NCBI GenBank assembly: GCA_019637295.1
Contig: JAHBVX010000001.1
Location: 1,029,501 to 1,093,500, forward strand
DNA: 64,000 nt
Direction of reading: 5' to 3'
Source: Polyangiaceae bacterium
GTDB lineage: Bacteria; Myxococcota_A; Polyangia; Polyangiales; Polyangiaceae
Position numbers and translations under genes: made by a program. This document shows positions 1 through 7,939 of the stretch, one piece after another; position 1 is the first letter of the stretch, and every line of letters starts with the position of its first letter. Below the pieces are notes generated by a model. That model had not been told where the DNA came from, did not search any database, and saw only the letters and a program-made list of their open reading frames with translations.

Positions 1-947
1 CGCTCAAGGCAGGCATCGGCCCCGCCGCTACCAAGAGTGCACCGGCCGTGTCCAAGCCGAGCGACGACAAGGCGAACCTCGACGATCTGATGGGGATGGG
101 TGGCGGCGGCACCAACGCGCTGTTCGGCCTGGCCCAGAATCAGTCTCTCCTGAGCGCGCCACCGCCGCCTCCGGAGCCGCCGCCGCGCCCAGCGTTCCCC
201 AGCGATCCGGCCCTGGGGGCCGCGGCGAGCATCGCCCCGGGCATGATGCCACCGGCTCGCAACAACAAGCTCGTCTTCGCGCTCGGCGGAGCGGTCGCGC
301 TGCTCTTGGTGGTGGTCGCGGTGTTGGCGCTCGCGTTCATGGGCGGCAAGGACGACGAGAAGGTGGCCAAGGCCGACTCCGGCGAGAAGAGCGGCAAGAA
401 GGACGACACCAAGAGCGGCGCCGCGGAGGCCGACGAGCCGAACAAGGAAGAACCGGCGAACAAGGAAGAAGCGACGAACAAGGACGAGCCGGCGAACAAG
501 GACGAGCCCGCCGCGACCGACTCCACGGTCAAGAAAGAGGTCAGCGAGGAAGACAAGAAGCGCTTCGCCGAGGCCCAGAAGAAGAAGGAAGAGGAGAAGA
601 CCGCCGCCGCTGCCGCCGGGACGACGACTGCCAAGACCGAGGCCGTGGCGAAGAAGGAAGAGCCATCGACTGGGGTGGCCTCCTTCAACAAGCAGGCTGC
701 CATCGCCGCGCTGAGTTCGGCAGCTTCCGCGGCGACCCGCTGCAAGCGCCCGGATGGGCCCACGGGCTCGGGTAAGGCCATCGTCACGTTCGCTCCGAGC
801 GGGCGCGTGACCAGCGCGAACATCACCGGCGGCTCCTTCGGCGGCTCGCCCGTGGGTGGCTGCATTTCCGGTGTGTTCCGCAGCGCGCGCGTGCCTGCGT
901 TCAGTGGAGACTCGGTCACGGTTTCCAAGGGCTTCAACATCCCCTGA
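1..947 (+). CDS. AgmX/PglI-like membrane-anchored protein, 5' partial
   Basis: The frame is open to the left edge, so the true start lies outside the window; the first in-window candidate start (GTG at 48) is probably internal. The visible part has a Pro-rich stretch, one strongly hydrophobic segment at about bases 265-345, a long Lys/Glu/Ala-rich linker with repeated NKEEPA/NKDEPA units, and a C-terminal module from about base 680 holding two cysteines (RCKRP and GGCISG) around a Gly-X-Val core. That module resembles the C-terminal AgmX/PglI or TonB-like domain common in myxobacteria. Proteins of this type often have an N-terminal zinc ribbon or GYF domain, which would be upstream here. The likely topology is one inner-membrane segment with the C-terminal domain in the periplasm. 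Gliding or envelope roles are inference only. Confidence 0.75.
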   Translation, partial: LKAGIGPAATKSAPAVSKPSDDKANLDDLMGMGGGGTNALFGLAQNQSLLSAPPPPPEPPPRPAFPSDPALGAAASIAPGMMPPARNNKLVFALGGAVALLLVVVAVLALAFMGGKDDEKVAKADSGEKSGKKDDTKSGAAEADEPNKEEPANKEEATNKDEPANKDEPAATDSTVKKEVSEEDKKRFAEAQKKKEEEKTAAAAAGTTTAKTEAVAKKEEPSTGVASFNKQAAIAALSSAASAATRCKRPDGPTGSGKAIVTFAPSGRVTSANITGGSFGGSPVGGCISGVFRSARVPAFSGDSVTVSKGFNIP

Positions 948-971
948 GCCCCGCACGGTGACGCACCGGCC

Positions 972-992
972 GGGCTGCGCTACGCGCAGCCC
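972..992. promoter_or_regulatory. Perfect hairpin abutting the SDR start codon
   Basis: GGGCTGCGC (972-980) and GCGCAGCCC (984-992) form a 9-bp perfect inverted repeat with a TAC loop. The ATG of the next gene begins at the following base, so the hairpin occupies the place where a ribosome binding site is expected. No T-tract follows, which argues against a classical intrinsic terminator for the upstream gene. Confidence 0.45.
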
Positions 993-1751
993 ATGCATGT
1001 GTGTGTCACCGGAGCGTCGGCGGGCATCGGCGAGGGGTTGGCGCGAGCCTTCGCAGCGAGAGGCGCGAGCCTCTCGCTGCTCGCGCGACGTAAAGAGCGA
1101 CTCGAGGTGCTGGCGGCAGAGCTCGGGGATGCCACCCTGGCGCTCGAGGCCGATCTCGTGGACCCGAAGCGGGCCGAGGCCAGCGTGGTGGCAGCAGAGG
1201 CAGCGCTCGGACCGATCGACGTGCTCGTCAACAACGCCGGAGTACAGATCGTGGCGGCCGCCGAGCGGACGGACCCGGACGCCGGCGAAGCGCTGCTGTC
1301 GCTCAACGTGGCCACACCGCTGCGGCTCATCCGCCACGTGCTGCCCGGCATGCTCGCGCGCAAGGGCGGCACGATCGTCAACGTCGCGTCGATGGCTGCG
1401 CTCTCTCCGGTCCCCGGGATGCTGTACTACAACGCATCCAAGGGCGGTCTCGCCAACGCGTCCGAGGCGCTCCGGGGTGAGCTGGCAGGCACCGGGGTCA
1501 ACGTCGTGACGGTGTACCCGGGCCCGGTGCACACCGACATGGGTGCGCGCGCGATCGTGCGCTACGAACAGACCCTCGCGGCGCGCCTCGCGCCCTGGGG
1601 AACGGTGGACGAGCTGTCGAAGCTCGTCGTCGCTGCGGTCGAGCGGGGCCGCGCGCGCGTCATCTACCCGCGCTCGTACGCGGCGTCGCTCCACTTCCCG
1701 AATCTCTCGCGCTGGTTGTCGCTCAAGCTGGCGCCCGCACTGCGCGACTGA
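993..1751 (+). CDS. SDR family NAD(P)-dependent oxidoreductase
   Basis: A classical short-chain dehydrogenase/reductase of 252 residues. Visible motifs are the Rossmann glycine motif TGASAGIG (residues 6-13), NNAG (80-83), the catalytic Ser at about 133 (VASM), and the YxxxK pair Tyr146/Lys150 in YYNASK. Length and motif order match cytosolic classical SDRs. The ATG is placed only five residues before the glycine motif, as usual, so this start is forced even though a perfect hairpin sits directly in front of it. The substrate cannot be predicted. The nearest downstream gene is a GNAT acetyltransferase 31 bp away on the same strand. Confidence 0.92.
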   Translation: MHVCVTGASAGIGEGLARAFAARGASLSLLARRKERLEVLAAELGDATLALEADLVDPKRAEASVVAAEAALGPIDVLVNNAGVQIVAAAERTDPDAGEALLSLNVATPLRLIRHVLPGMLARKGGTIVNVASMAALSPVPGMLYYNASKGGLANASEALRGELAGTGVNVVTVYPGPVHTDMGARAIVRYEQTLAARLAPWGTVDELSKLVVAAVERGRARVIYPRSYAASLHFPNLSRWLSLKLAPALRD

Positions 1752-1782
1752 CCTCGGGTGGCCGCCGGGCTAGGCTCGCGTC

Positions 1783-2268
1783 GTGGTCGTCATCCGCAGC
1801 TATCTACCCGGTCAGGACGAGGCTGCCTTGCGGCGCCTCTTCGTCCAGCTTCAGGACCATGAGCACGACTTGGTCGCGTGGGCGCCGACGGGGGAGCAGA
1901 TCGCCGACGACTACCTGCGCTTCATGCACGACCGCGTCGCGTTGCACGACGGGCTGCTGCTGATGGCAGAAGAGGACGGGCAGGTCGTCGGCTTCGCGTG
2001 TGTGCTGCGCCGGGTCGAGCGCGAAGAACCCGACGACCCCGAGTCCGACCACGCCTACTTGGCGGAGATCTCCGTGAGCCCGGAGCGACGCGGTCACGGC
2101 GTGGGTAGCGCCCTGCTCGATGCGGCGGAGCGTGCGGCCGCGGAGCGAGGCGCTCGGACAATCCGGCTGGTCGTCGTCGCCGCCAACGACGGCGCGCAGC
2201 GGGTGTACTCACGGCGCGGCTACGAGCGCAGCCACGTCGTGATGACGAAGCGCCTGTTGCGAGGCTAG
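1783..2268 (+). CDS. GNAT family N-acetyltransferase
   Basis: A 161-residue protein with the GNAT core: a beta strand and helix near the N-terminus, then motif A with ISVSPERRGHGVGSALL, where R-R-G-H-G-V-G matches the acetyl-CoA pyrophosphate loop (Q/R-x-x-G-x-G/A), followed by the AAERGARTIRLVV helix-strand and the NDGAQRVYSRRGYERS motif B typical of these enzymes. It starts with GTG. The 3' end overlaps by 4 bp the end of the convergent gene on the other strand. The acceptor substrate is unknown. Confidence 0.9.
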   Translation: MVVIRSYLPGQDEAALRRLFVQLQDHEHDLVAWAPTGEQIADDYLRFMHDRVALHDGLLLMAEEDGQVVGFACVLRRVEREEPDDPESDHAYLAEISVSPERRGHGVGSALLDAAERAAAERGARTIRLVVVAANDGAQRVYSRRGYERSHVVMTKRLLRG

Positions 2269-3212
2269 ATCGTCAAGATCGACTCGGGGCGGTGCAGCAC
2301 CAAGCCGAAGCGCAGGTACACGCTCGGATCGATGCTCTGCCCGTTCACGAAATGGAGCAGCGTGGCCGAGAGACCCGAGGGCACTGCCGCCAAGAGCCGC
2401 GCGCCCAGAGCCTCCGGGCTGTAGAATCGGCCGTGGTGCTGCCGGTAGTGCCAGGCGGCGCACAGCCGGGCGCCGTCGTCGTAGCTGGCCAGTTGCCCCG
2501 GCGGGACGATGCTGGGATCGAAGTAGACCCGATGCTCGTTGGCCATATAGAGCGGCAGGATCAGGCAGGCGCCGCGTGAGCCAAGGACACGATCCACCTC
2601 ACTCACGAACTCCACGTCCGAGCTGCCCGCGAAGTGTTCGAAGGAGCAGTGCAGCGCGAGCGCGTCGAAGAACCCGTCCGCGATCTGCGTCATGTTCTGC
2701 GCGTACCCGCCGATGATACGGCGGCTCAGGTCCGTCTCGTACAACAGGTCTTGTCGATACAGGTCGAGGGCGGGGTACTCCGCCCGGAGGGCGTGCTGGA
2801 TGGGGCTCTTGGCGGAGGCGACGTCACAGTAGCGGCGCGCTCGCGACAGGTCCATCAGCTCGAAGGTGAGCGCGTGTTCGAGAGCCTTCTCGCGGGCGGC
2901 GCCCACCTTGCGATAGTGGCGCGAGAAGCGCCGCCAGTAGTCGCGCGCACGCTGTCCGGCTTTGCCCGCGAGGTCGAGCTCGAGGGTTCGCAGGTTCGAG
3001 CGCCTGGATAAGGCCGCACACAGGCTGCGCCACAGCTCGTCCGGCGTGGCGCCGGTCGGCGTACCCACCGTGGGCGAGATGGCGCGCGGGGTCGCCCGTC
3101 GATGCCGCTCGAGCCCGCGACGAAACGCTAGCGTGTACAGCGGCTCCCGGAGCCAAGTGCTGGGCTCTTCCCAGGGCGTGGGCTCGGTCGTCGCGAGGGT
3201 CACCGAGGGCAC
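2265..3212 (-). CDS. SAM-methyltransferase-like protein, divergent
   Basis: A 315-residue protein I cannot assign firmly. The central part has FDALALHCSFEHFAG followed by VDRVLGSRGACLILPLY, which is the post-motif I and motif IV-VI pattern of Methyltransf_11 enzymes (loss of a clear GxGxG loop is noted; YETDLSRRIIGGYAQNM may be the region where it should lie). The N-terminal 110 residues are rich in Arg and helical. It is divergent from the methyltransferase starting at 3266, with only about 50 bp between the start codons, so the two may share a control region. It may act on a bound polyketide, lipid or sugar; this cannot be told from sequence. Confidence 0.6.
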   Translation of the reverse strand: MPSVTLATTEPTPWEEPSTWLREPLYTLAFRRGLERHRRATPRAISPTVGTPTGATPDELWRSLCAALSRRSNLRTLELDLAGKAGQRARDYWRRFSRHYRKVGAAREKALEHALTFELMDLSRARRYCDVASAKSPIQHALRAEYPALDLYRQDLLYETDLSRRIIGGYAQNMTQIADGFFDALALHCSFEHFAGSSDVEFVSEVDRVLGSRGACLILPLYMANEHRVYFDPSIVPPGQLASYDDGARLCAAWHYRQHHGRFYSPEALGARLLAAVPSGLSATLLHFVNGQSIDPSVYLRFGLVLHRPESILTI

Positions 3213-3265
3213 CTAGCAAGGGATCAGTAGCGGCGCAATCACGCGTTGAGCGCGATAGGTCGGCT

Positions 3266-3982
3266 ATGCTTCGAGCGCCGCTCATGGCCGCCGCCCCACC
3301 CCGCCCCTACTACGACCACGAGCCGGTCTATCGCGAGCTCCGCGAGCGTGGCGGTGAGGGCTGGGACGACCGGGCCGGCGCGCCCCCGAGCGACGACTCT
3401 TACCAGGGCCTGGACGAGCTGATCGCGGGGCCGTGGCTTCGGGGACGCGGCGCGCTCGCTGTCCTCGACGTTGGAACCGGCGGGGGTCAGGCGGCGCTTC
3501 GGCTCGCGCCGCTGGCGCGCCGCCTCGTGGGCGTGGATTACTCACCGAGCGCGATCGCGTTGGCGCGCAACAACGCGGCGGACGCGGGGGTGGCGGCGGA
3601 GTTCCGCGTGGCGGACGCCGCGAGCTTGGTCGAGCTCGACGCGGGCAGCTTCGATCTGGTGCTGGACAACCACATGCTCCACTGTCTGGTCGAGCCCGAG
3701 CACCGCGCCGCGTTCCTGCGCTCGGCGCGGAGGCTCCTGAGGCCAGCGGGGCTGCTCTTCTCCGAGACGATGAGCCGGCACGGCGAGCTCGACCTAACGG
3801 CCCTGGGCATCGACCCGCAAACGTTCGTCAGCGCGAGCGGAAGGCGCTTCTGGACGTCGCGTGAGAGCCTCAACGAGGAGCTTGCGCAGGCGGGCTTCAC
3901 GCTGCTCGAGCAGCGCTATCGCCCGCAGACCGACCGCCCGGCGGCCGGCGATCTGCTCTGGACGCTGGCCCAGCGCAGCTGA
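3266..3982 (+). CDS. Class I SAM-dependent methyltransferase
   Basis: A 238-residue protein with motif I VLDVGTGGGQAAL (about residues 66-78), acidic motif II VGVDYS, motif III AEFRVADAASL, motif IV FDLVLDNHMLHCL and the RLLRPAGLLFSE strand, all in the right order for a class I methyltransferase. Two in-frame starts are possible: ATG at 3266 and ATG at 3284 (MAAAPPRPYYDHEPVY). The second gives a more typical N-terminus. The substrate is unknown. It ends 19 bp before the convergent signal peptidase gene. Confidence 0.88.
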   Translation: MLRAPLMAAAPPRPYYDHEPVYRELRERGGEGWDDRAGAPPSDDSYQGLDELIAGPWLRGRGALAVLDVGTGGGQAALRLAPLARRLVGVDYSPSAIALARNNAADAGVAAEFRVADAASLVELDAGSFDLVLDNHMLHCLVEPEHRAAFLRSARRLLRPAGLLFSETMSRHGELDLTALGIDPQTFVSASGRRFWTSRESLNEELAQAGFTLLEQRYRPQTDRPAAGDLLWTLAQRS

Positions 3983-4001
3983 TGCTGCAGTGGCCGCCTG
4001 G

Positions 4002-4859
4002 TCAGCGGACCGTCGAGAACTCGATGCGCTCCGCGGCCAGCCAGCGACGCCACACCCGCCCCTTGATGGCGTCGACGGCGACCGTGCCATGGTGCCGGCT
4101 GTCGAAGGCGGACGAGCGCGCGTCGCCCAGCACGAAGACGTGCCCCTCGGGGACGCGAAGCCGCGCTGGCGTGGTCTCGGGCACCGGATCGATGGCGATG
4201 CGGTGCGAGCCGCCCAGCTCTTCTTCCAGTTCGTCGCCGCCGCAGGCGAAGGTCCCGGTACGCGTGAGCTTGGGCACGGCTCCGTTGACCTGCAGCCGCG
4301 CGCTCGCGTCGACGTCCACTTCGTCTCCGGCGATGGCCACGACCCGGTGCAGGAAGTCCGCGTCCAGGCCGCCCGCTGTGGCCCCCCGGTAGACGACTAC
4401 GTCGCCGCGCTCGGGCGCGGACAGGCGATAGGCGGTCTTGTCGATGAAGACGTGATCCCGCTCCCCCAGCGTCGGACACATCGAGCCGCCGGCGACCTTG
4501 TAGGCCTCGAGCGACAGCGAGCGCACCAAGAGCGCGATGACGATGGGCGCCACGAACCACACCAGCCCGACCGCGATCAACAGCTCGACGAGCCCTCGGC
4601 TCGCGTTGGGCTTTCGTTCCAAGCGGGCAGAGTCCCACGCGCACCCGGCGTACCACGCGAGCGTGACCATCCCGCAGAGCAGCAGTGCACCGAGCCAGAA
4701 CGCGGCCGCCAGGCTCCCGACCAGCCACACCGCGAACAGCGCCGCCAGCCACAACGCGCCACGCCGAGAGTGCCCGCGCACGGCGTGCCCCAGTCCGGGC
4801 GCGACCAGGGACACGCCGAGGGCGAGCCACGAGGGTGACGGCTTTGGGTCGTCCGACAT
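4002..4859 (-). CDS. lepB: Signal peptidase I with N-terminal membrane domain and variant active site
   Basis: A 285-residue protein that would cleave signal peptides at the periplasmic face of the inner membrane. Residues 11-70 form a Gly-containing multi-pass module (APGLGHAVRG then hydrophobic segments) not part of canonical LepB. A further membrane segment lies at about 90-115. The S26 core has GGSMCPTL with nucleophile Ser126 and the C-terminal box GDARSSAFDSRHHGTV (245-260). In box D, where bacterial enzymes have Lys-Arg-Val-Val, the sequence reads LHRVVAIAGDEV, so His171 replaces the catalytic lysine. Ser/His dyads are known from ER-type signal peptidases, but the GDxRxxxxDSR box here is of bacterial P-type. 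It is divergent from a lipoprotein gene 67 bp away. Confidence 0.87.
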   Translation of the reverse strand: MSDDPKPSPSWLALGVSLVAPGLGHAVRGHSRRGALWLAALFAVWLVGSLAAAFWLGALLLCGMVTLAWYAGCAWDSARLERKPNASRGLVELLIAVGLVWFVAPIVIALLVRSLSLEAYKVAGGSMCPTLGERDHVFIDKTAYRLSAPERGDVVVYRGATAGGLDADFLHRVVAIAGDEVDVDASARLQVNGAVPKLTRTGTFACGGDELEEELGGSHRIAIDPVPETTPARLRVPEGHVFVLGDARSSAFDSRHHGTVAVDAIKGRVWRRWLAAERIEFSTVR

Positions 4860-4926
4860 GGGGGGAGCCTACTGCACAATTTCTTTGCGGCCCGCGGCGG
4901 GTCGCTGTGGCACATTGCCCCGGGTG

Positions 4927-5538
4927 ATGCGTGCCGGAAAGACGTGGCTGGGCTGCCTGGGGCTAGCCGCGGCCCTGCTCGGTGTGGGTGGGTGTCAGGG
5001 CGACGCCGTCGGTTCCTACGGCGCGGACGCGCAGGCTGGCGCGGGCGGGGGGGCGGCGAGCGGAGGCAATACCTCCACCGGGGGCGCCGGCGCTACGTCC
5101 TTTGGGCCCGGCCCCCAAGGCGCGCTGCCGAGCGGGTACTGTTGCACTTCGCACGACCAGTGCCGGTATCGAAACTGCGCCGAGTTTGGCGGCGTGCGCA
5201 TGTGCAGCGACGAGTGCAATCATCACCCCGGCTGCAGCACCGGCCCCGGCATGATCTGCGGCAGCGACGGCTATTGTCAGCCAAGCGGCACGCCATCCTG
5301 CATTCCCGCACAAGAGTGGCCCCTCGGTGAGCGGCAGATCGGCGACTGCTGCCTGGCGACGGGCGATGGTGAATCCGGCAAGGAGTGCATCGGCAATCGC
5401 TGCGTGGCCTTCGGCGACCTCAGCAACCCCTACATTTGCACCCGGGCCTGCGACAAGCCCGCCGACTGCCCCGTCAAGTACCAGTGCAACCTCGCGGGGT
5501 TCTGTTCGCCGCTCGCGTCCCTGTACGACTGCGACTGA
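4927..5538 (+). CDS. Cys-rich lipoprotein with Gly-rich tether
   Basis: A 203-residue predicted lipoprotein. The signal peptide MRAGKTWLGCLGLAAALLGV ends in a VGGC lipobox, followed by a Gly/Ala/Ser/Thr tether and then about 16 cysteines in a compact region starting LPSGYCCTSHDQCRY. Paired patterns such as C-x4-C and CCxTxDxC suggest a disulfide-rich extracellular fold. The start at ATG 4927 (GTG at 4924 is adjacent) gives a clean signal peptide, while the frame is open further upstream without coding character. No known domain recognised. It is convergent with the kinase that ends 10 bp downstream. Confidence 0.82.
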   Translation: MRAGKTWLGCLGLAAALLGVGGCQGDAVGSYGADAQAGAGGGAASGGNTSTGGAGATSFGPGPQGALPSGYCCTSHDQCRYRNCAEFGGVRMCSDECNHHPGCSTGPGMICGSDGYCQPSGTPSCIPAQEWPLGERQIGDCCLATGDGESGKECIGNRCVAFGDLSNPYICTRACDKPADCPVKYQCNLAGFCSPLASLYDCD

Positions 5539-5547
5539 GATGCTCCC

Positions 5548-6546
5548 TCAGCCCCGCACGAGGCCTCGGATGTGGTTCTCGCGCTCGGCGATCACCGCGC
5601 CGACCCGCTCGTGCAAGAACTCGGAGACGTGCTTGCCACCGAGCGGCGTGCCGCTCGCTCTCAGCCACTCCTCGAGGGCCGCGCGCATCCGCAGCGCCGA
5701 CGGGTAGCGATGGGCCGGCGACAGCGCCATGGCGCGTAGCAGGATGCGCTCGAGCTCTGGCGGGTAGTCGGCGACCAGCTCGGAGGGTGGCCGGAAATCC
5801 CCGGCCAGCAAGCGTTCGATGGTGGCGTCCCAGCTGCCGGCGGAGAAGGGGCGCACTCCGGTCGTCACCTCGTACAGGCAGATCCCCAGGGTGAATACGT
5901 CGCTCAAGCGACTGATGCGACGGCCGGCGGCGTGCTCGGGCGCCATGTACGCGGCCTTGCCGTCCATCTTGGGAGGCAAGCTCTGCCCGTCAGCGCTGCG
6001 CTGGGCGCGGGCCACGCCGAAGTCCACGAGCTTGACGCCCCCGGTCACCGTCACGAGCAAGTTCTGTAGCGACACGTCGCAATGGACGAGGCGCAGCGCC
6101 CGACCGTGGTCGTCCTGCAGCTCGTGTGCCGCATGGAGCGCCGAGCAACAGTCTGCGAGAATGCGCGCTGCCATCCGCGGCTCGATGGGCTGTATCGGCG
6201 AGTCCCGGTGGGGCTTGAGAATGCGCGCCAGGCTCTCGCCGGTCACCCACTCCATGGCGATGTAGAGCACGCCGTGCTCGTCGCCGAGTCCAAACACGCG
6301 ACAGACCCCGCCGTGATCGACGCTCGACGCGTAGCGGGCCTCGTCCACGAACAGCGACTGAAAGCCGCGGTCCGCCGCCAGCTCGGGACGGATCGTCTTG
6401 AGCGCCACCACGCGCCCGTCGCGGCTGTCCCGCGCCGCCCACACCCGCGCCATGCCGCCTTGCGCGATGGCGCACAGCAGCACGTAAGGGCCGAGCTTCT
6501 GACCGGCGGTCAGCTCTTGGATGGGTTGGGCGGCGGCGCTGGTCAT
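5548..6546 (-). CDS. Ser/Thr protein kinase (HCD variant)
   Basis: A 332-residue eukaryote-like kinase. The Gly loop is IAQGGMARVW, the ATP lysine is in VVALKTI (Lys50), the catalytic loop reads LVHCDVSLQN (His155-Cys156-Asp157, Asn162) and the metal motif is VDFGVAR. Arg of the usual HRD is replaced by Cys, while the Asp and Asn are kept; myxobacterial kinases often read HRDVSPQN here, so only R to C and P to L differ. APE appears as MAPEHAAGRR. There is no membrane segment or C-terminal sensor, so it is probably cytosolic. I chose ATG 6546 (MTSAAAQPIQ); a TTG at 6600 would add 18 residues and would include a G7/C6 hairpin-forming tract at 6561-6582. It is divergent from hemL. Confidence 0.9.
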   Translation of the reverse strand: MTSAAAQPIQELTAGQKLGPYVLLCAIAQGGMARVWAARDSRDGRVVALKTIRPELAADRGFQSLFVDEARYASSVDHGGVCRVFGLGDEHGVLYIAMEWVTGESLARILKPHRDSPIQPIEPRMAARILADCCSALHAAHELQDDHGRALRLVHCDVSLQNLLVTVTGGVKLVDFGVARAQRSADGQSLPPKMDGKAAYMAPEHAAGRRISRLSDVFTLGICLYEVTTGVRPFSAGSWDATIERLLAGDFRPPSELVADYPPELERILLRAMALSPAHRYPSALRMRAALEEWLRASGTPLGGKHVSEFLHERVGAVIAERENHIRGLVRG

Positions 6547-6641
6547 CCCGCGTTCCCGTTCGGGGGGGCCGATCCTCCCCCCGCGGCGACCATCCGTCAA
6601 ACCTTGCTGCTTTGCTGATTCCGCCCGCGTCGATCGGGGTT

Positions 6642-7937
6642 ATGCCGCTCTGCATGACGCGATCCGAAGAGCTCATGTCCCGTGCAGAGCGTCTCCTCCC
6701 GGGAGGGGTCAATAGCCCCGTGCGCGCGTACCGCGCCGTCGGTGGACAGCCGCCGTTCATCGCGCGGGCAAGGGGCGCGAGGCTGTGGGACGCGGACGAG
6801 CGCGAATACATCGACTACGTCGGCTCCTGGGGCCCGGCCATCCTCGGTCACGCGGACCCTGAAGTCGTCGCTGCCGTCCAGGCTGCCGCCGCGCGCGGGC
6901 TCTCGTTCGGCGCGCCCACCGAGCAGGAGGTGACGTTCGCGGAGCAGATCCGGGACCGGTATCCGTCCATCGAAATGCTCCGCTGCGTGTCGAGCGGCAC
7001 CGAGGCGACGATGAGCGCGCTGCGAGTCGCACGCGGCTTCACGGGTCGCGACGTGATCGTGAAGTTCGACGGCTGCTATCACGGGCACTCGGACGCGCTG
7101 CTCGTCGCCGCCGGCAGCGGCGCGGCGACCTTCGGTAGCCCCGACTCGGCGGGTGTTCCCAGGTCCGTCGTGGCGAACACCGCGTCGCTCGGCTTCAACG
7201 ATCGCGACGCGCTCGGCGCCTTGTTCGCCGAGCACGGAGCGAACATCGCAGCCGTCATCGTCGAGCCGGTGGTGGGCAACATGGGCTGCGTGCCCCCCGA
7301 GCCCGGCTTCCTCGAGATGCTGCGAGAGCTCACCCGTGACCACGGCGCCTTGCTGATCTTCGATGAGGTCATGACCGGCAGCCGGCTCGCCCGCGGCGGC
7401 GCCCAGGGGCGGTTCGGGATCCTCCCGGATCTCACCTGCTTGGGGAAGGTCGTCGGCGGCGGACTGCCGCTCGCCGTGTACGGCGGCCGGCGGGACGTGA
7501 TGGAGCAGATCGCCCCGCTCGGCCCCGTGTACCAAGCCGGCACCCTGAGCGGCAACCCCGTCGCCGTGGCTGCGGGCACGAGCACCCTCGAGCAGCTCGA
7601 CTCGGGCTCCTACGCGACGCTGGAGCGACTCGGCGCGCGTCTCGAGGCTGGCCTCGAGCGCGCCATCGCGCACGCAGGCGTGGAGGCGACCGTGCAGCGC
7701 GTCGGGTCCATGCTCACGCTCTTCTTCCACCCCGGCCCGGTGCGGAGCTGGAGCGACGCCAAGGGCTGCGACCGCGAGCGGTTCGGCACCTTTCACCGCG
7801 CGCTGCTCGCCGGCGGCGTCTACTGGCCCGCGTCCCAGTTCGAGGCCGCCTTCATTTCGCTCGCTCACACGGACGCCGACATCGACCGCACCGTCGACGT
7901 CGCGCAGGGCGCCCTGGCTTCCGTGAGCCCACGCTGA
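6642..7937 (+). CDS. hemL: Glutamate-1-semialdehyde 2,1-aminomutase
   Basis: Converts glutamate-1-semialdehyde to 5-aminolevulinate in the C5 haem pathway, using PLP in the cytosol. Hallmarks: LLPGGVNSPVRAYRAVGG near the N-terminus, SSGTEATMSALR, DGCYHGHSDALL, FDEVMTGSRLARGG, and the PLP lysine in CLGKVVGGGLPLAVYGG (Lys269). The length of 431 residues matches the family. GSRL replaces the more usual GFRV after MTG. Start choice: ATG 6642 has a GGGG 2-5 bases ahead; ATG 6654 (MTRSEELMSRAERL) gives 427 residues and is equally plausible. It ends 2 bp from a convergent gene. Confidence 0.97.
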   Translation: MPLCMTRSEELMSRAERLLPGGVNSPVRAYRAVGGQPPFIARARGARLWDADEREYIDYVGSWGPAILGHADPEVVAAVQAAAARGLSFGAPTEQEVTFAEQIRDRYPSIEMLRCVSSGTEATMSALRVARGFTGRDVIVKFDGCYHGHSDALLVAAGSGAATFGSPDSAGVPRSVVANTASLGFNDRDALGALFAEHGANIAAVIVEPVVGNMGCVPPEPGFLEMLRELTRDHGALLIFDEVMTGSRLARGGAQGRFGILPDLTCLGKVVGGGLPLAVYGGRRDVMEQIAPLGPVYQAGTLSGNPVAVAAGTSTLEQLDSGSYATLERLGARLEAGLERAIAHAGVEATVQRVGSMLTLFFHPGPVRSWSDAKGCDRERFGTFHRALLAGGVYWPASQFEAAFISLAHTDADIDRTVDVAQGALASVSPR

Positions 7938-7939
7938 CG

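Noticed and set aside
3265-3270. TATGCT as -10 element for the methyltransferase
   Set aside because: It overlaps the ATG at 3266 and has no -35 at a usual distance; only meaningful if the start is 3284.
4908-4920. TGGCACATTGC as a sigma-54 promoter
   Set aside because: The GG and GC elements are too close together; consensus spacing is not met.
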